Below, one piece after another: positions 24,569 to 35,265 of a DNA stretch of 64,000 bases. The first letter of the stretch is position 1. Every line of letters starts with the position of its first letter. Under the pieces are notes generated by a model. It was given only the letters and a program-made list of their open reading frames with translations. It made no database searches and was not told the origin of the DNA. The DNA comes from Dimorphilus gyrociliatus (Eukaryota > Annelida > Polychaeta > Dinophilidae). The translations under genes were made by a program, and so were the position numbers. The stretch spans positions 3,466,165 through 3,530,164 of the forward strand of contig CAJFCJ010000005.1 of NCBI GenBank assembly GCA_904063045.1, in the 5' to 3' direction.

Positions 24569-24677
24569 GCCTCCATAGCTCAGGGGTTAGAGCACTGGTC
24601 TTGTATTCGGACTGCAATGATTGCAGTAGCTTAAATGAGGCAACCAGGGGTCGTGAGTTCAATTCTCACTGGGGGCT
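24569..24677 (+). tRNA. tRNA-Thr(UGU), 36-nt intron, copy p4
   Basis: Intact. Position in the array corresponds to m4 on the other strand, but the intron and flank have diverged, so it lies outside the near-identical inverted repeat. Confidence 0.9.
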
Positions 24678-24755
24678 AGTTATTTTTTTCATATTTATCA
24701 TCTGAAAGATAGTTTCTGTCTTTAAGTTGTATTCGTATTTAGATAAATAATGTGA

Positions 24756-24864
24756 GCCTCCATAGCTCAGGGGTTAGAGCACTGGTCTTGTATTCAAACT
24801 GCAGTGATTGCAGTAGCTTGAATGGGCCAACCAGGGGTCGTGAGTTCAATTCTCACTGGGGGCT
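24756..24864 (+). tRNA. tRNA-Thr(UGU), 36-nt intron, copy p5
   Basis: Intact; inner end of the right inverted-repeat arm, partner of m3. A TTTTT terminator follows the gene. Confidence 0.9.
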
Positions 24865-25203
24865 AGATATTTTTGAACACTTAATATCTAAACACATTGA
24901 ATATTCTTGAGTTAGTCTTTTTGCTTTAGTGGAGCCAGATTAATTATACTCACTGTTTTTTGAATTGTAAAGTAATCATTTTTTACGAGTTGTATTGTCA
25001 ATTAATAAAAGTTTGTGTATATTGATAAACTGATGAATTAGACCATTAATCTTTAATGAAACGGATTAACTCCAGTCGTTTGTATAAGTGACCGAAAGGA
25101 TTAAGTACTCAATTCTCATTCGATATTCATTACTTAAACTGCAGTGATTCAGCTTGTGAAACTTTTACAATATCTCATGAAGATTAATGTATCATATGTG
25201 TAA

Positions 25204-25312
25204 GCCTCCATAGCTCAGGGGTTAGAGCACTGGTCTTGTATTCGAACTGCAGTGATTGCAGTAGCTTGAATGAGTTAACCAGGGGTCGTGAGTTCAATTC
25301 TCACTGGGGGCT
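25204..25312 (+). tRNA. tRNA-Thr(UGU), 36-nt intron, copy p6
   Basis: Intact; first of five units spaced exactly 186 bp apart; partner of m2. Confidence 0.9.
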
Positions 25313-25389
25313 AGTTATTTTTTCATATTTATTATCTTAAAGATAGATAATATCTTCAAGATCAATTAACATTTATATAAATAATGTGA

Positions 25390-25498
25390 GCCTCCATAGC
25401 TCAGGGGTTAGAGCACTGGTCTTGTATTCAAGTTGCAGTAATTGCAGTAGCTTGAATGAGTTAACCAGGGGTCGTGAGTTCAATTCTCACTGGGGGCT
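25390..25498 (+). tRNA. tRNA-Thr(UGU), 36-nt intron, copy p7
   Basis: Intact; outer end of the right inverted-repeat arm and second 186-bp unit. Partner of m1, one base different in the intron. Confidence 0.9.
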
Positions 25499-25575
25499 AG
25501 TTATTTTTTCATATTTATTATCTTAAAGATAGATAATATCTTCAAGATCAATTAACATTTATATAAATAATGTGA

Positions 25576-25684
25576 GCCTCCATAGCTCAGGGGTTAGAGC
25601 ACTGGTCTTGTATTCAAGTTGCAGTAATTGCAGTAGCTTGAATGAGTTAACCAGGGGTCGTGAGTTCAATTCTCACTGGGGGCT
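25576..25684 (+). tRNA. tRNA-Thr(UGU), 36-nt intron, copy p8
   Basis: Intact; identical to p7 by eye, including intron and downstream spacer. Confidence 0.9.
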
Positions 25685-25761
25685 AGTTATTTTTTCATAT
25701 TTATTATCTTAAAGATAGATAATATCTTCAAGATCAATTAACATTTATATAAATAATGTGA

Positions 25762-25870
25762 GCCTCCATAGCTCAGGGGTTAGAGCACTGGTCTTGTATT
25801 CAAGTTGCAGTAATTGCAGTAGCTTGAATGAGTTAACCAGGGGTCGTGAGTTCAATTCTCACTGGGGGCT
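25762..25870 (+). tRNA. tRNA-Thr(UGU), 36-nt intron, copy p9
   Basis: Intact gene identical to p7 and p8. Its downstream spacer carries a few substitutions. Confidence 0.9.
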
Positions 25871-25947
25871 AGTTATTTTTTCATATTTATTATCTTAAAG
25901 TTTGATAATATCTTCAAGATAAATTAACATTTATATAAATAATGTGA

Positions 25948-26050
25948 GCCTCCATAGATCAGGGGTTAGAGCACTGGTCTTGTATTCGAACTGCAATAAT
26001 TGCTGTAGCTTGTACATGTTAACCAGTTTCGTGAGATCAATTCTTTTAGC
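25948..26050 (+). pseudogene. Decayed tRNA-Thr copy p10
   Basis: The 5' half and anticodon are nearly intact (one change, CATAGATCAGG), but the 3' half is ruined: the GGGGTC block and most of the acceptor strand are missing or altered. Last of the 186-bp units. Confidence 0.82.
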
Positions 26051-26232
26051 CTTCTTTTTGTTGAGATAGAAAAATGATAAACTTTAAGAGATATGTTTTT
26101 AAAGTATAATAATTGTTTTTTAAGTATATTTTTATCGATAGGAAGGTTTTTGTCTTTTTACGAGAAGGAATATCACGTTTCCAATGGGTAGTTATATCAA
26201 TTTCTGACCATATATTGGCATGAAGTCGTCAA

Positions 26233-26323
26233 GCCTCCATAGCTCAGTGGTTAGAGCACTGGTCTTGTAAGTATAAGCAAGAGAGTTAACCAGGGGTCGT
26301 GAGTTCAAATCTCACTGGGGGCT
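26233..26323 (+). tRNA. tRNA-Thr(UGU), 18-nt intron, copy p11
   Basis: A divergent but intact copy: D-loop CAGTGGTTA instead of CAGGGGTTA, T-arm GTTCAAATC instead of GTTCAATTC, both closer to the canonical animal tRNA-Thr(UGU). The intron (26270-26287) is only 18 nt and unrelated to the 36-nt type. TTTTT follows directly. Possibly the founder or a gene outside the concerted-evolution group. Confidence 0.9.
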
Positions 26324-26702
26324 TTTTGAAAAATTTTTTGTATTCCTTTCAAGAGAAACAGGTAAAGTAAATTATAAAAGTAATAAGAAACACAGGTTAA
26401 TTATATGTTTATAATAATAAGTTAAATTATATATTTTGAACAAGCAACCTATTTATTTTTTTAAATATAAATAGAAGTATTGAATGTATACACAGTATTC
26501 GAAATTCACTTATCAACACAAATTTAATCTAAATTTAAACAATTAGTGCATTGATCTTTAGGTAAAAAAATTTGTTCCGTAAATTAATACTGAAAACAAC
26601 AACGAACAGCACCCATAATGTTCTTACACATCAAATTGTCTCTTTAAAAAAACAAAACCAAAATATATAACGTTTCGGAATGATATTAAGAACTAAAAAT
26701 TC
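26324..26702. other. Intergenic, no gene seen
   Basis: AT-rich DNA between the last tRNA and the 3' end of the DNAAF8-like gene (-). No coding exon recognised. Confidence 0.55.
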
Positions 26703-29700
26703 TTAAAGTAAACGCTCCGTATTAGTTGATATGTTGGCATCGGGATTATTTGTTAATTCGGAGAAAAAGAATTTCAAGTGTTTCGAAGCCTGAATGTAAA
26801 AACCGTGAATAAGAAAGTTGATCAGAAAAATAATTTTTTTATAACTATAAAAAGCAAATGAACGTACCTCTTTAGACGCTTTAGGCCACATCATGTATTT
26901 ATGATATTTTGAATAGATGGAAGATTTCTGGTATGGCCTGATGTAAAGAGAAAGAAGATTACAATTAATTTCATTTTGCAAATATTCTTTAAAAAGACAA
27001 AAATACGTAAAATTATAACATACCCTCCTAATGCCGCCTCGAATGTTAGTATTGCATTATCTCTTTCGAGGGCAATAACTAAACAAGGTCCTTCAGTCAA
27101 TTCAGAGACCTATGATGATAGAATATACTTAAATTAATTATGGTCCAACGATATTGCAAATTAAAATTTACTTTGTCAAAATTACCAATATTACTCATCT
27201 TTAAGTATTCTTCAGCCTGATTAGTAGTAAATCTAATTTCTTTCATTCCAACGATTTTAAAAGAGCGTTCCATATACTCAATTATCTCTCCACAAGCAGG
27301 TCTATTAAGTAAAAGAGGAATTTAGAGAAAAGTTTTAAATATTAAAGAAATTTTCATCAGCATATACCTTTCACTTTCAAAAGCTCTTGAAACAATATGC
27401 GGTAGAAATAGTACACAATTTGTTTGTAAAAGACTCATTTGTTTCTTTTCCTTCATTTTAGCTGTAGAATTTAAATTTTTAAAATTAAATTTAATTAATT
27501 TATTATTAATAAATAATTAACAATTTATTACAAACCTTCGCAAGTATAAGTAATTGTACGGTTAGTTGAGGCTTTAATTCCTACGTCTTCATCAACACAT
27601 GGTATCGGTATCTATTGTAAATGAAAATATTATTGATAATACTAATATTTTGTTTAGAATAGCGAAATGAAATTACTTCAAGTAGATCAGAGTCATATGT
27701 GCTATCTTCACATAATCCTTGACGAAAAAAATGCTTCACTTCATACTTAGCTAATTGGTAATCTTCTGAGCCTTTTAAAATATGACAAAAATAAGATACT
27801 CTATTAGATAATATTACTTTTCCTTTGCTGTTACTTACAATATAATCCATTACAAACATTATCAGTGCCAAATACTGACCGCCATAAATTCTGATTCTGC
27901 TTTCTAGCTGTTACAGGATTATAAGGTCCAACAACATCCAAAAGCTTTTTAACAGCATTTTCTCTTTCTAAACAGAATACAACGCATGGGAAATTTATAA
28001 GTCGATCTCGAATTTTTTCAAGATGACTCTTCTCTAAGAGCTCCTCTCTTTTATTATGAACAATAGCCCATGCAATTAGCAGTATCTCATCTTCCGTTAG
28101 CATTCTCATTCGACAGTTAACAATAGCAAAACGTTCATGTAAAATTTTTTTCACAAGTTTTCCAAGCATATTTCGTTGAATAATTTCTGGTTTTGCCACT
28201 AAAATAGTAAAAAGTCGCCTTGGTTCACTTTGTAGTATCTTAAAGATATCTTCTTTGAAAAAATATTTACTGCCTTCGACTCTGTAAAAAAATGTCAAAG
28301 TATGATTTTGGGAAACAGGTTTATGAATTTTCTCCTCTTACTGAGCTGATTTGTTCACTGGCAATCTATACATTGCCGCAGGTATATACGATATGAGTGG
28401 ACGAGAATGATTATCTTCAAAAAGGTCGTCACTTGAAAAGAATAAGTTGGCATAGGTGTAAGCCAGTTCGGGTCTTGGGGAAACAATTTTATCGAGATCA
28501 TTCGGATTGAATGCTTCATTACATTTTCTTATTTTAGGTGTGCCAACAATGCTGAATAGTCGTTTGAACGCATTTATTCCTCTTACAAGCATTACAAGAG
28601 CTGGCTCTATTAAATTTTTAATAGTGTTACAGGAGTTGTAAATAGTTAAACTAAAATATTTTAAAAATGTTACATACTGTCACAAAGTGTGTCAATACTA
28701 ATTTTGTAATGCCAATCACCAGGTGAATAAGGTGTCAAGTTTCTAGATTCAAATATATCAAGCTTTGGTATCAGGCGTATTCCGAGAAGTTCAAATCCTA
28801 AATGGATAAAAATAGTATTAGAATTGATTAGAAATATAGTTTGATATTTACCGTCAAATGCATCTTGATTATGGAATAGAGATGAAGATGATTGATTGAA
28901 TTGTTGTAATCTTGCTGTAAAAGAAAAAAACAGTCAGATAATAGTAATTGCTATTTTTACATATATATCTACCAAGAATACATCCTGTTTCTTGGATCAT
29001 TCTGTCGCCGATAAAATGAACACAAGCTATTTGTTCCATTTCAGGATTACTACATATTTTCGGAGACATAAATGATGGAGGATATAAAATTGGTCCTTTT
29101 AAAGGTTTGAATACATCGTTTACGACTGAAAGTTGAGTGGTGTTCGAGATCGCTATTCCACGGATAAGAATATTTGGTATGAGAGTATATCTTGTATAAT
29201 ATTGAATATCTTCTGCAAGTAATTCAAGAATTATCATAATGCTAAGAAATATTTAAAGTTAACTTACGCCAAATATTGGCTTCGAGTAATTGACCGTAAC
29301 AGTGTAAGATAATATTTTCCAAATGGCGTTGAGCATTTTCTTTATTCAAAATTATAAAAGTTATTGGTCGGTGTCGTGCATTGGCTTCAACATTTTCAGA
29401 GTGTTGTATCCCAAACGTTTCCAAGCTCTCGTCGTTAAATCCTAATTAGATATATTAGTAAATTACTTTAATTCCTACTTTTATTTTTTATTAAATACCA
29501 AGAATTGATGCTTGTTTGGGAGTTAAATATTTCCTTTCAATGGCTTTCAATCGGAAGCCTTTCTCTTGAATAGAAGATAATAAGTATCCGAGACAACGAG
29601 TAAAAACCAAAGGAGATATCATCAGAACAACATCACTGCACGTACATGACAATAGGAAATTTGCCTTAGTCATAAATCCAATCTGCAAAAGAGAATTCCC

Positions 29701-32700
29701 TTATTTTATTATAAAATGAAAACTTGCGCAAGTATACTTACATCACCATCGTTTTTATAAGAGTTTATAATCTTTTGAACATCACATTTTGACGTTAATT
29801 TTTTAACAGGAGGACCGAACCATTTGCATATTTTACTATGAATTATTTCCGGAGTTTTCGCGCAATGCACTAAAATGTCATTGCGAGAAGATCCACCGTA
29901 TAAAGCAGAAAGAGAATTAGGATCAGTCTGCCTGGCAAGTAGAGGGTCCATGGGACCGACAGCATTAAACCAAACCTTTATGGCATTGTGGCCTCTAATG
30001 CATAAAACTAATGCACAATCAAAGGATTCATCATCTTTAACAGGATTTTTTAACGATTTCTCGTGAAATTTAACACAATCAGGGTCTTTTTTCGAGTAAT
30101 ACATCAATCTAACTCCAACTAGATCCAGTCCTTCCTTAAGAATTTGAAATAAAATTCCAAAACAAACATTTAACTTGCTAAAAGTTTTCCTGGGAATGAT
30201 ACATAAAGTATTTTCAATGGTATTTTCCATTGTTTTATTATCTAAATTAACTCCAATCGTTCTATGATAGAGAAAAGAATTATCGCTTGTTTCGTATGTA
30301 GGAGTGAAAAAAGAAGGTTCCAAATCAAAAAATCTTCTTGTTATTTCTTTATCATTAACAACCTTTATGTACGTAGCTAGAGGTTTCTGAGTAAATTCGA
30401 CTGTATGCGAGGAACCTGTGAGGAAACAAATGTTAATTGTAATAATAATAAACAATTTGAAATATATACCATTGCCGAAATAAAACGTTTCTATCCATGG
30501 ACAAACGTTTGATAAATTTTTACAAGATAAAAATTTTTGCAGCATAAGTTGAAATTGGCTAGCACCTTTCGAATCTCCTTTTCTTTTCTAAAAACGTATT
30601 TTCTTATTATAAACACTAAATATAAAATTTCTGAAATACTTTACCTTTCCAATACGATTCATAACATCCTTACTTTCAAACAGAGTATTGGGAACAACAG
30701 CGATATTCAAGTTCAACTCATCGTCTACGAGCATTTGTTGTACTCCAATTACGTGAAACGGAGGACATAACTCATTGTTTTTTGGTCCGTTAATTAGAGT
30801 CTTAAAATCTTCGGGTACTAGCTGTAGTAGCCAAATTAACAATATTTCAAAACCTGCCGGAATACGAGCTGCAAAACAAAAAATAGAGGTAAAATTAGAG
30901 TTTCTTATTTGTACAAAAAAAAAAACAATATGCTATTACTATAAGAGTTTCCCTTCTTCATCAAGATTTCACCCGGCGCTAAGAGTTTTAATTGAAGTAA
31001 GGCAATTTCTTTCTTTGCAATGACGTCATCAGGTGGCAATGTTTTCAAGTCATAATCGTCCAAATTTTTATTAGAAGTCTATTGAAAAAGGTTTTTTTTA
31101 ATAAACAAAAAAAATACTTTCTTTTCATAAAAAAAATATTACCAAATTAAATAATAAAGGAGAATTTTCGGCAGAAGGATGATTTCCTTTTAGTGAAACC
31201 TTTGGTCTCATTTTTTCTAAACCTTCATTCAACAACCTTCTAAGTTGCTTGCGTTTCTCTTCTTCTTCCAGATTTTTTCTGTATTTTATAAAGTTTTATA
31301 GAAAAAATTTTTTAATTAAAATAAATGATTAATGCCAACCTAGATAATTTGAGTTTCTTTTCTATCTCTTTTTCGCTAGTAGACGATTTCTCCGATTTCG
31401 GTTCATTAACAATTTTTATTGAACTTTCTTCAACTTTTTTCGTTTTCTTATTTGTTATATCTTTAAGAGTGACAGGGATTTCCTTGGGAGCAGAAGGAGT
31501 TTTCACAGGCTCTTTTATAGGCGTTTCAGTGCTAAAAAAAATCAGAGTATAAAAAAAAATATAGAAAATATGTTATTTATTTTCTATTAAATTGCTTACG
31601 TTGTTGATGTGGATTTTATCATTGTTTTTTCTTTGTACATTTTCCTTAATTCAGCCCAGGTCTGAGGACTTTCTTCATTGTCACTCGAATCCGACGAATT
31701 ACCAGAACTATATTATTAAAGAAATATTGTAAAAAAAACGATAGAGTATTAAAAAACTATAATACTACTCATTGTCTCGGCTAAAAATCTTCATTTTAGA
31801 AAAATTACTATCATTTCTTTCGTTTATATTACAATGTTTCACGCTATTTCTTAAATCAATTTTTCTCGTTGCTCTCTCTTTGGGATAATCCTTATTTTGC
31901 AAATTTTTATTAAGAACTCCTGAAAGTAATTAAGAAGAGATAGAAAAATGTATTAATTAATTAATTAATATTATAAATATATCTCCAAGTATAGTTACTT
32001 ACCCGTTGGTAAATTTTGCATGTCTCGTGTACTTGTTCCCCTGTTTGCACTTTGATTTGAGCCAATTTTTACATGAGCTTTAGGAGACGTACGTAGTGCT
32101 CCCGTTAATGCGTCAATGTCTGACAACTCTGTCCCGCTTTGAATAACACTCATTTCCGCAAGCTTTTGAAGTATAGTTTTACTATCGCCATCTGCAATGA
32201 ATATGAGCAGCGGAAATAGAGAATCAAAAAAAATACTTAAAAATATTTACCGAAAACTTCTTTATTAGAAACTGGATAAATTGAAGTTTCCAATTGTTCA
32301 TCAGGAATCACAGGATCTGCTAGATTATCTGAAGAAATAAAAAAGGAAAATATAGGCTTTAATTTAATAAACAAATAAAATATAATTTAACCTAAATCTT
32401 TCAAGTTATCAAAAACATTAAGTGTACCAAATTCATTTGTAAATATTTTAGAAACAACTTCTTTAGCAGAAATTTTTACATTTGAATTATTTGGAGCCTT
32501 TTCTTCATTATATATTATTGTGTCGATATTATTTGGCATTACAACCTCTTTTGATAGAGAATTTGCGTCCAGGTCCGGTGGAGAATCTTTTAATGATGTG
32601 TCAACACTTTTTGATTCTTCAATAATATCACTTGTAACATTATTCTTTAAGTTTTCAGTTTGCAAAGCATCATTTATATTTATATCACATTCCAATGCTA

Positions 32701-32927
32701 TATCACTAGTAATTGTTCTTTGATAAATTTCTGAAGATTCTTCATCAGACTGTCAGAAGTAAAAGAATGTTCTGAAACGCTTAGTTTAGAATAGACTGTT
32801 TAGAACTTACTTCGCTATTAAAGTCTACACTAGGAATAGAATTTTGTACTTCGGTATATAATGCAGATAAATTGTATCCAACCGTTGACATAGCGTTATT
32901 TGGTTTTTCGTCGTAATTTTCAGACAT
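26703..32927 (-). CDS. DNAAF8-like protein with about five NDK-like units
   Basis: Twenty-six exons on the minus strand, first 32811-32927 and last 26703-26789; larger ones are 32392-32749, 29742-30415, 28342-28606 and 27839-28281. All phases agree, giving 1,537 residues. The N-terminus resembles human DNAAF8/C16orf71, a dynein-arm assembly factor of motile cilia: VQNSIPSVDFNSESDEES, then IDLRN and a SSDSSDNEES patch. Residues 1-480 look disordered. From about 670 come units with nucleoside diphosphate kinase landmarks, near 674-805, 845-945, 1008-1115, 1200-1345 and 1393-1520. The clearest are 1 (VGPMDPLLARQTDP, then VHCAKTP) and 4 (ILVAKPE, then VGPYNPVTARK and NGLYCSED). No unit keeps all catalytic residues, so these are probably scaffolding folds. 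Human DNAAF8 (about 520 residues) lacks this array. The NDK fold is well supported; the DNAAF8 name is an inference from the N-terminus. Confidence 0.75.
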
Positions 32928-33482
32928 TTCGAAAATGGACGATAATAGGGAATATCAGAAAACAAGCTAAACAGTAGTTAAATCAATGCTTCATTCATAT
33001 ATATTTTAGTGTCACCACTTAAAGTTATAAAAGTGAAGTACGTTGCTTTGAAGGTAAATCAATTAATCACGTTACAGTGCGTATTCATTTTTAAAAAAAA
33101 AAAGAAAACTTTTTACGAAAGATATAAATTCCATAGTTACGAATGCCGCAAAACATTCGTCTTTATGGAAATTCAACTTGACAAAATAATAATAGACCCT
33201 TGGTAATAAAAAATTATTAAAATATTAATATCAATTTATTAAAATTAACATTGTAATATGAATAAAGTTTTTGTACGAAAAAAACTATACCAGTTTATTC
33301 GATAATGTTTGTTTTGTGTAGGAGAATCTGCTGATTTTATTGTTGTTATTATTCACTGTTTTTAAGTGTCATTCTGAGTTAAGTTTCGGATATGTAAAGT
33401 GTGAGTTGAAGCTTTCAACTATCAACAAGGATCTATTATTTATGATTAATTTTCAGGTTTTTAAATTTCCTTAAGAGCTAAA
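32928..33482. promoter_or_regulatory. Divergent promoter region, DNAAF8-like (-) / RASSF (+)
   Basis: 555 bp between opposite start codons. A possible non-coding 5' exon of the RASSF gene ends near 33400 (AAAGTGTGAG, possible donor), with an acceptor TTTTCAG at about 33457. No known promoter element can be assigned. Confidence 0.4.
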
Positions 33483-35265
33483 ATGGAGCTCAAAGTATAC
33501 GTGGATGGTGTACCAAAAGTAGTTTGCGGCGTTACAGAATCGACAACATGCCAGGAAATTGTAGTAGCATTAGCGCACTCAATGGGTCAACCTGGTAGAT
33601 ATGCTCTAATTAAGAAATTTCGAGGTTCCGAGCATCGATTAGCAGCAAACGAAAAACCAATAGAGCTCCTCTCTCAACACGGAGATCACTCAAATAGCGT
33701 CGTCTATTTTTTACAAAATATTGAATCTGGAAGAGTACTAATGCCACCGATGAAGACCTCTTCCTTAAGAAAATCTAATACATTTACGGGAAAACACAGA
33801 GCCTCTGGAAAAAATGATAAAAAGCCTTTTTTACAATTAAACCAAAAAGAGAAATCCGCATCAATAGATAGTGGTAATCATGATAGGGCAACGCAAATGC
33901 TTGATTTCATCAACAGACAACGTGAGAAACTAGAAAAACAAGAAGTAGAGCTCAAAAAAAAAGAAAGTGGTTAGTATAGAAAGAATTTTTTTTATTCATT
34001 TTATTTTACAAAAGAAAAATCAACACAAAAAAATTCTTTTTTCATATAAAAAAAAGAGAGAAATTTTTTAGGAATGTTAAAAATGAATTGGAAATAAATA
34101 GGGAGAATTTACTATACTGTATATAATTTTATTCACGTTTGAAATCCTAGAAGAGTTATTTTTTTATGGAATTGAAAATAAATACAGCGTAGTGAATACT
34201 TAACGGTACAACATTCAGGTATAAATAGTGTGGGACAAAAAAAACCGCCTGTCTGATATTCTATTGTTACTGCTATATCATTTGTACTATGGTCGAAAAA
34301 AATGACAAAATCTTTTATGTTTATTATTATCCGTTATCTATGAAAAGGAAATGGATTGAAAGGAAACCGAGCTATTTTTCCCTATATATTTAATACTCTT
34401 ATTTCGCCTAAGTAACAAGCTATTGTTTTAATTTAATTAGCGAGTTTACTTAGCGTTGATAAAATCCTATGTGAGAAAGATAAGGAATTTGTGAATATAT
34501 TTGATGATTAGCTATTTATCAAACGATTTTAGTCTTATCACTAAATTAGCCTTCGATAATTTCAAGTACTATATTCTAGTATAAGTTATTTATACACATA
34601 TCATTTACTGTAAAATATTTTATTATATTTATTAAGGCTTATAATTTTTGCAATCCTATCCTTTTTCTCTTACAGAGATTAGACACAGGGAAAGATCACT
34701 GCCAAATCATAAAACGCCGGATAATCAGAAAATATTGCCGTCTGTATCCGAAGAAATGCTTGTTCAACTTGATAATGAAATTCAAATGCTTGAGTCTCAG
34801 AAGAAAAGTGATAAAATCAGGTTAAATCAGTGTTCAGAGGATTTAATCAATTATGAGTCAAAATTAACTCAATTACACAAAAATTTATCGAGTAAATTAG
34901 AAAATATAAGCAATATTGAAAAATTAATCGATAAAGAACGAACCGATTCTGAACAACTTGTTGAAGAGTTGAATAGGGTTCAAAAGGACTTAATTAAAGC
35001 GAAGGAGAAAGGAGGAACATTTGAGAGTGAACAAATTGCCATCGAAAATGAAATTCAAAAATTAACTCAACTTTTACAAAAGAAGAAAGAATATTATTCT
35101 AATTTAGGCAAAGAGGTTATAGAAATGAATTATATAGTTTTTGAAGAAAGCGAAGACACGCAAGTTATAATTAATCCACTACCTAATCAAACCTTAGAGA
35201 AAGCAGAACTTTCACCCTTTGGCGTTCAAATATCAACCCCACATCCTCAAGGTTTGTGGGTATAA
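33483..35265 (+). CDS. RASSF8: N-terminal RASSF family protein (RASSF7/8)
   Basis: Ras-association protein of the N-terminal RASSF subgroup, which in flies and vertebrates acts at adherens junctions and in Hippo-related signalling. Two exons, 33483-33969 and 34676-35265, phase 1, 358 residues (human RASSF8 about 420). The RA domain opens MELKVYVDGVPKVVCGVTES, followed by TTCQEIVVALAHSMGQPGRY, the diagnostic start of this family. A basic linker with SNTFTGK follows (compare SLTFTGG in vertebrates). A coiled coil spans about residues 140-320. The end, HPQGLWV, matches the conserved NPEGIYV tail, which supports the stop. The 706-bp intron is long for this region. The protein is the common invertebrate equivalent of RASSF7 and RASSF8. 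Confidence 0.92.

Larger units (their letters stand above)
24756..25498. repeat. Right arm of 743-bp inverted repeat
   Basis: Mirror of 21440-22182 with a 2,573-bp spacer between arms. Contains p5, a 339-bp spacer and p6-p7. The arms' near identity implies a recent inverted duplication or ongoing gene conversion. Confidence 0.88.
25204..26050 (+). repeat. Tandem array of 186-bp tRNA-Thr units
   Basis: tRNA starts at 25204, 25390, 25576, 25762 and 25948 are each 186 bp apart. The units starting at 25390 and 25576 look identical across gene, intron and spacer; the fourth has a few spacer changes; the fifth is decayed. This is the pattern of recent unequal crossing-over with decay at the edge. 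Confidence 0.88.

Noticed and set aside
21440-26050. Regularly spaced repeats that could suggest a CRISPR array
   Set aside because: The repeated unit is a full tRNA-Thr gene with intron and terminator in an animal genome; repeats and spacers are the wrong size and nature.
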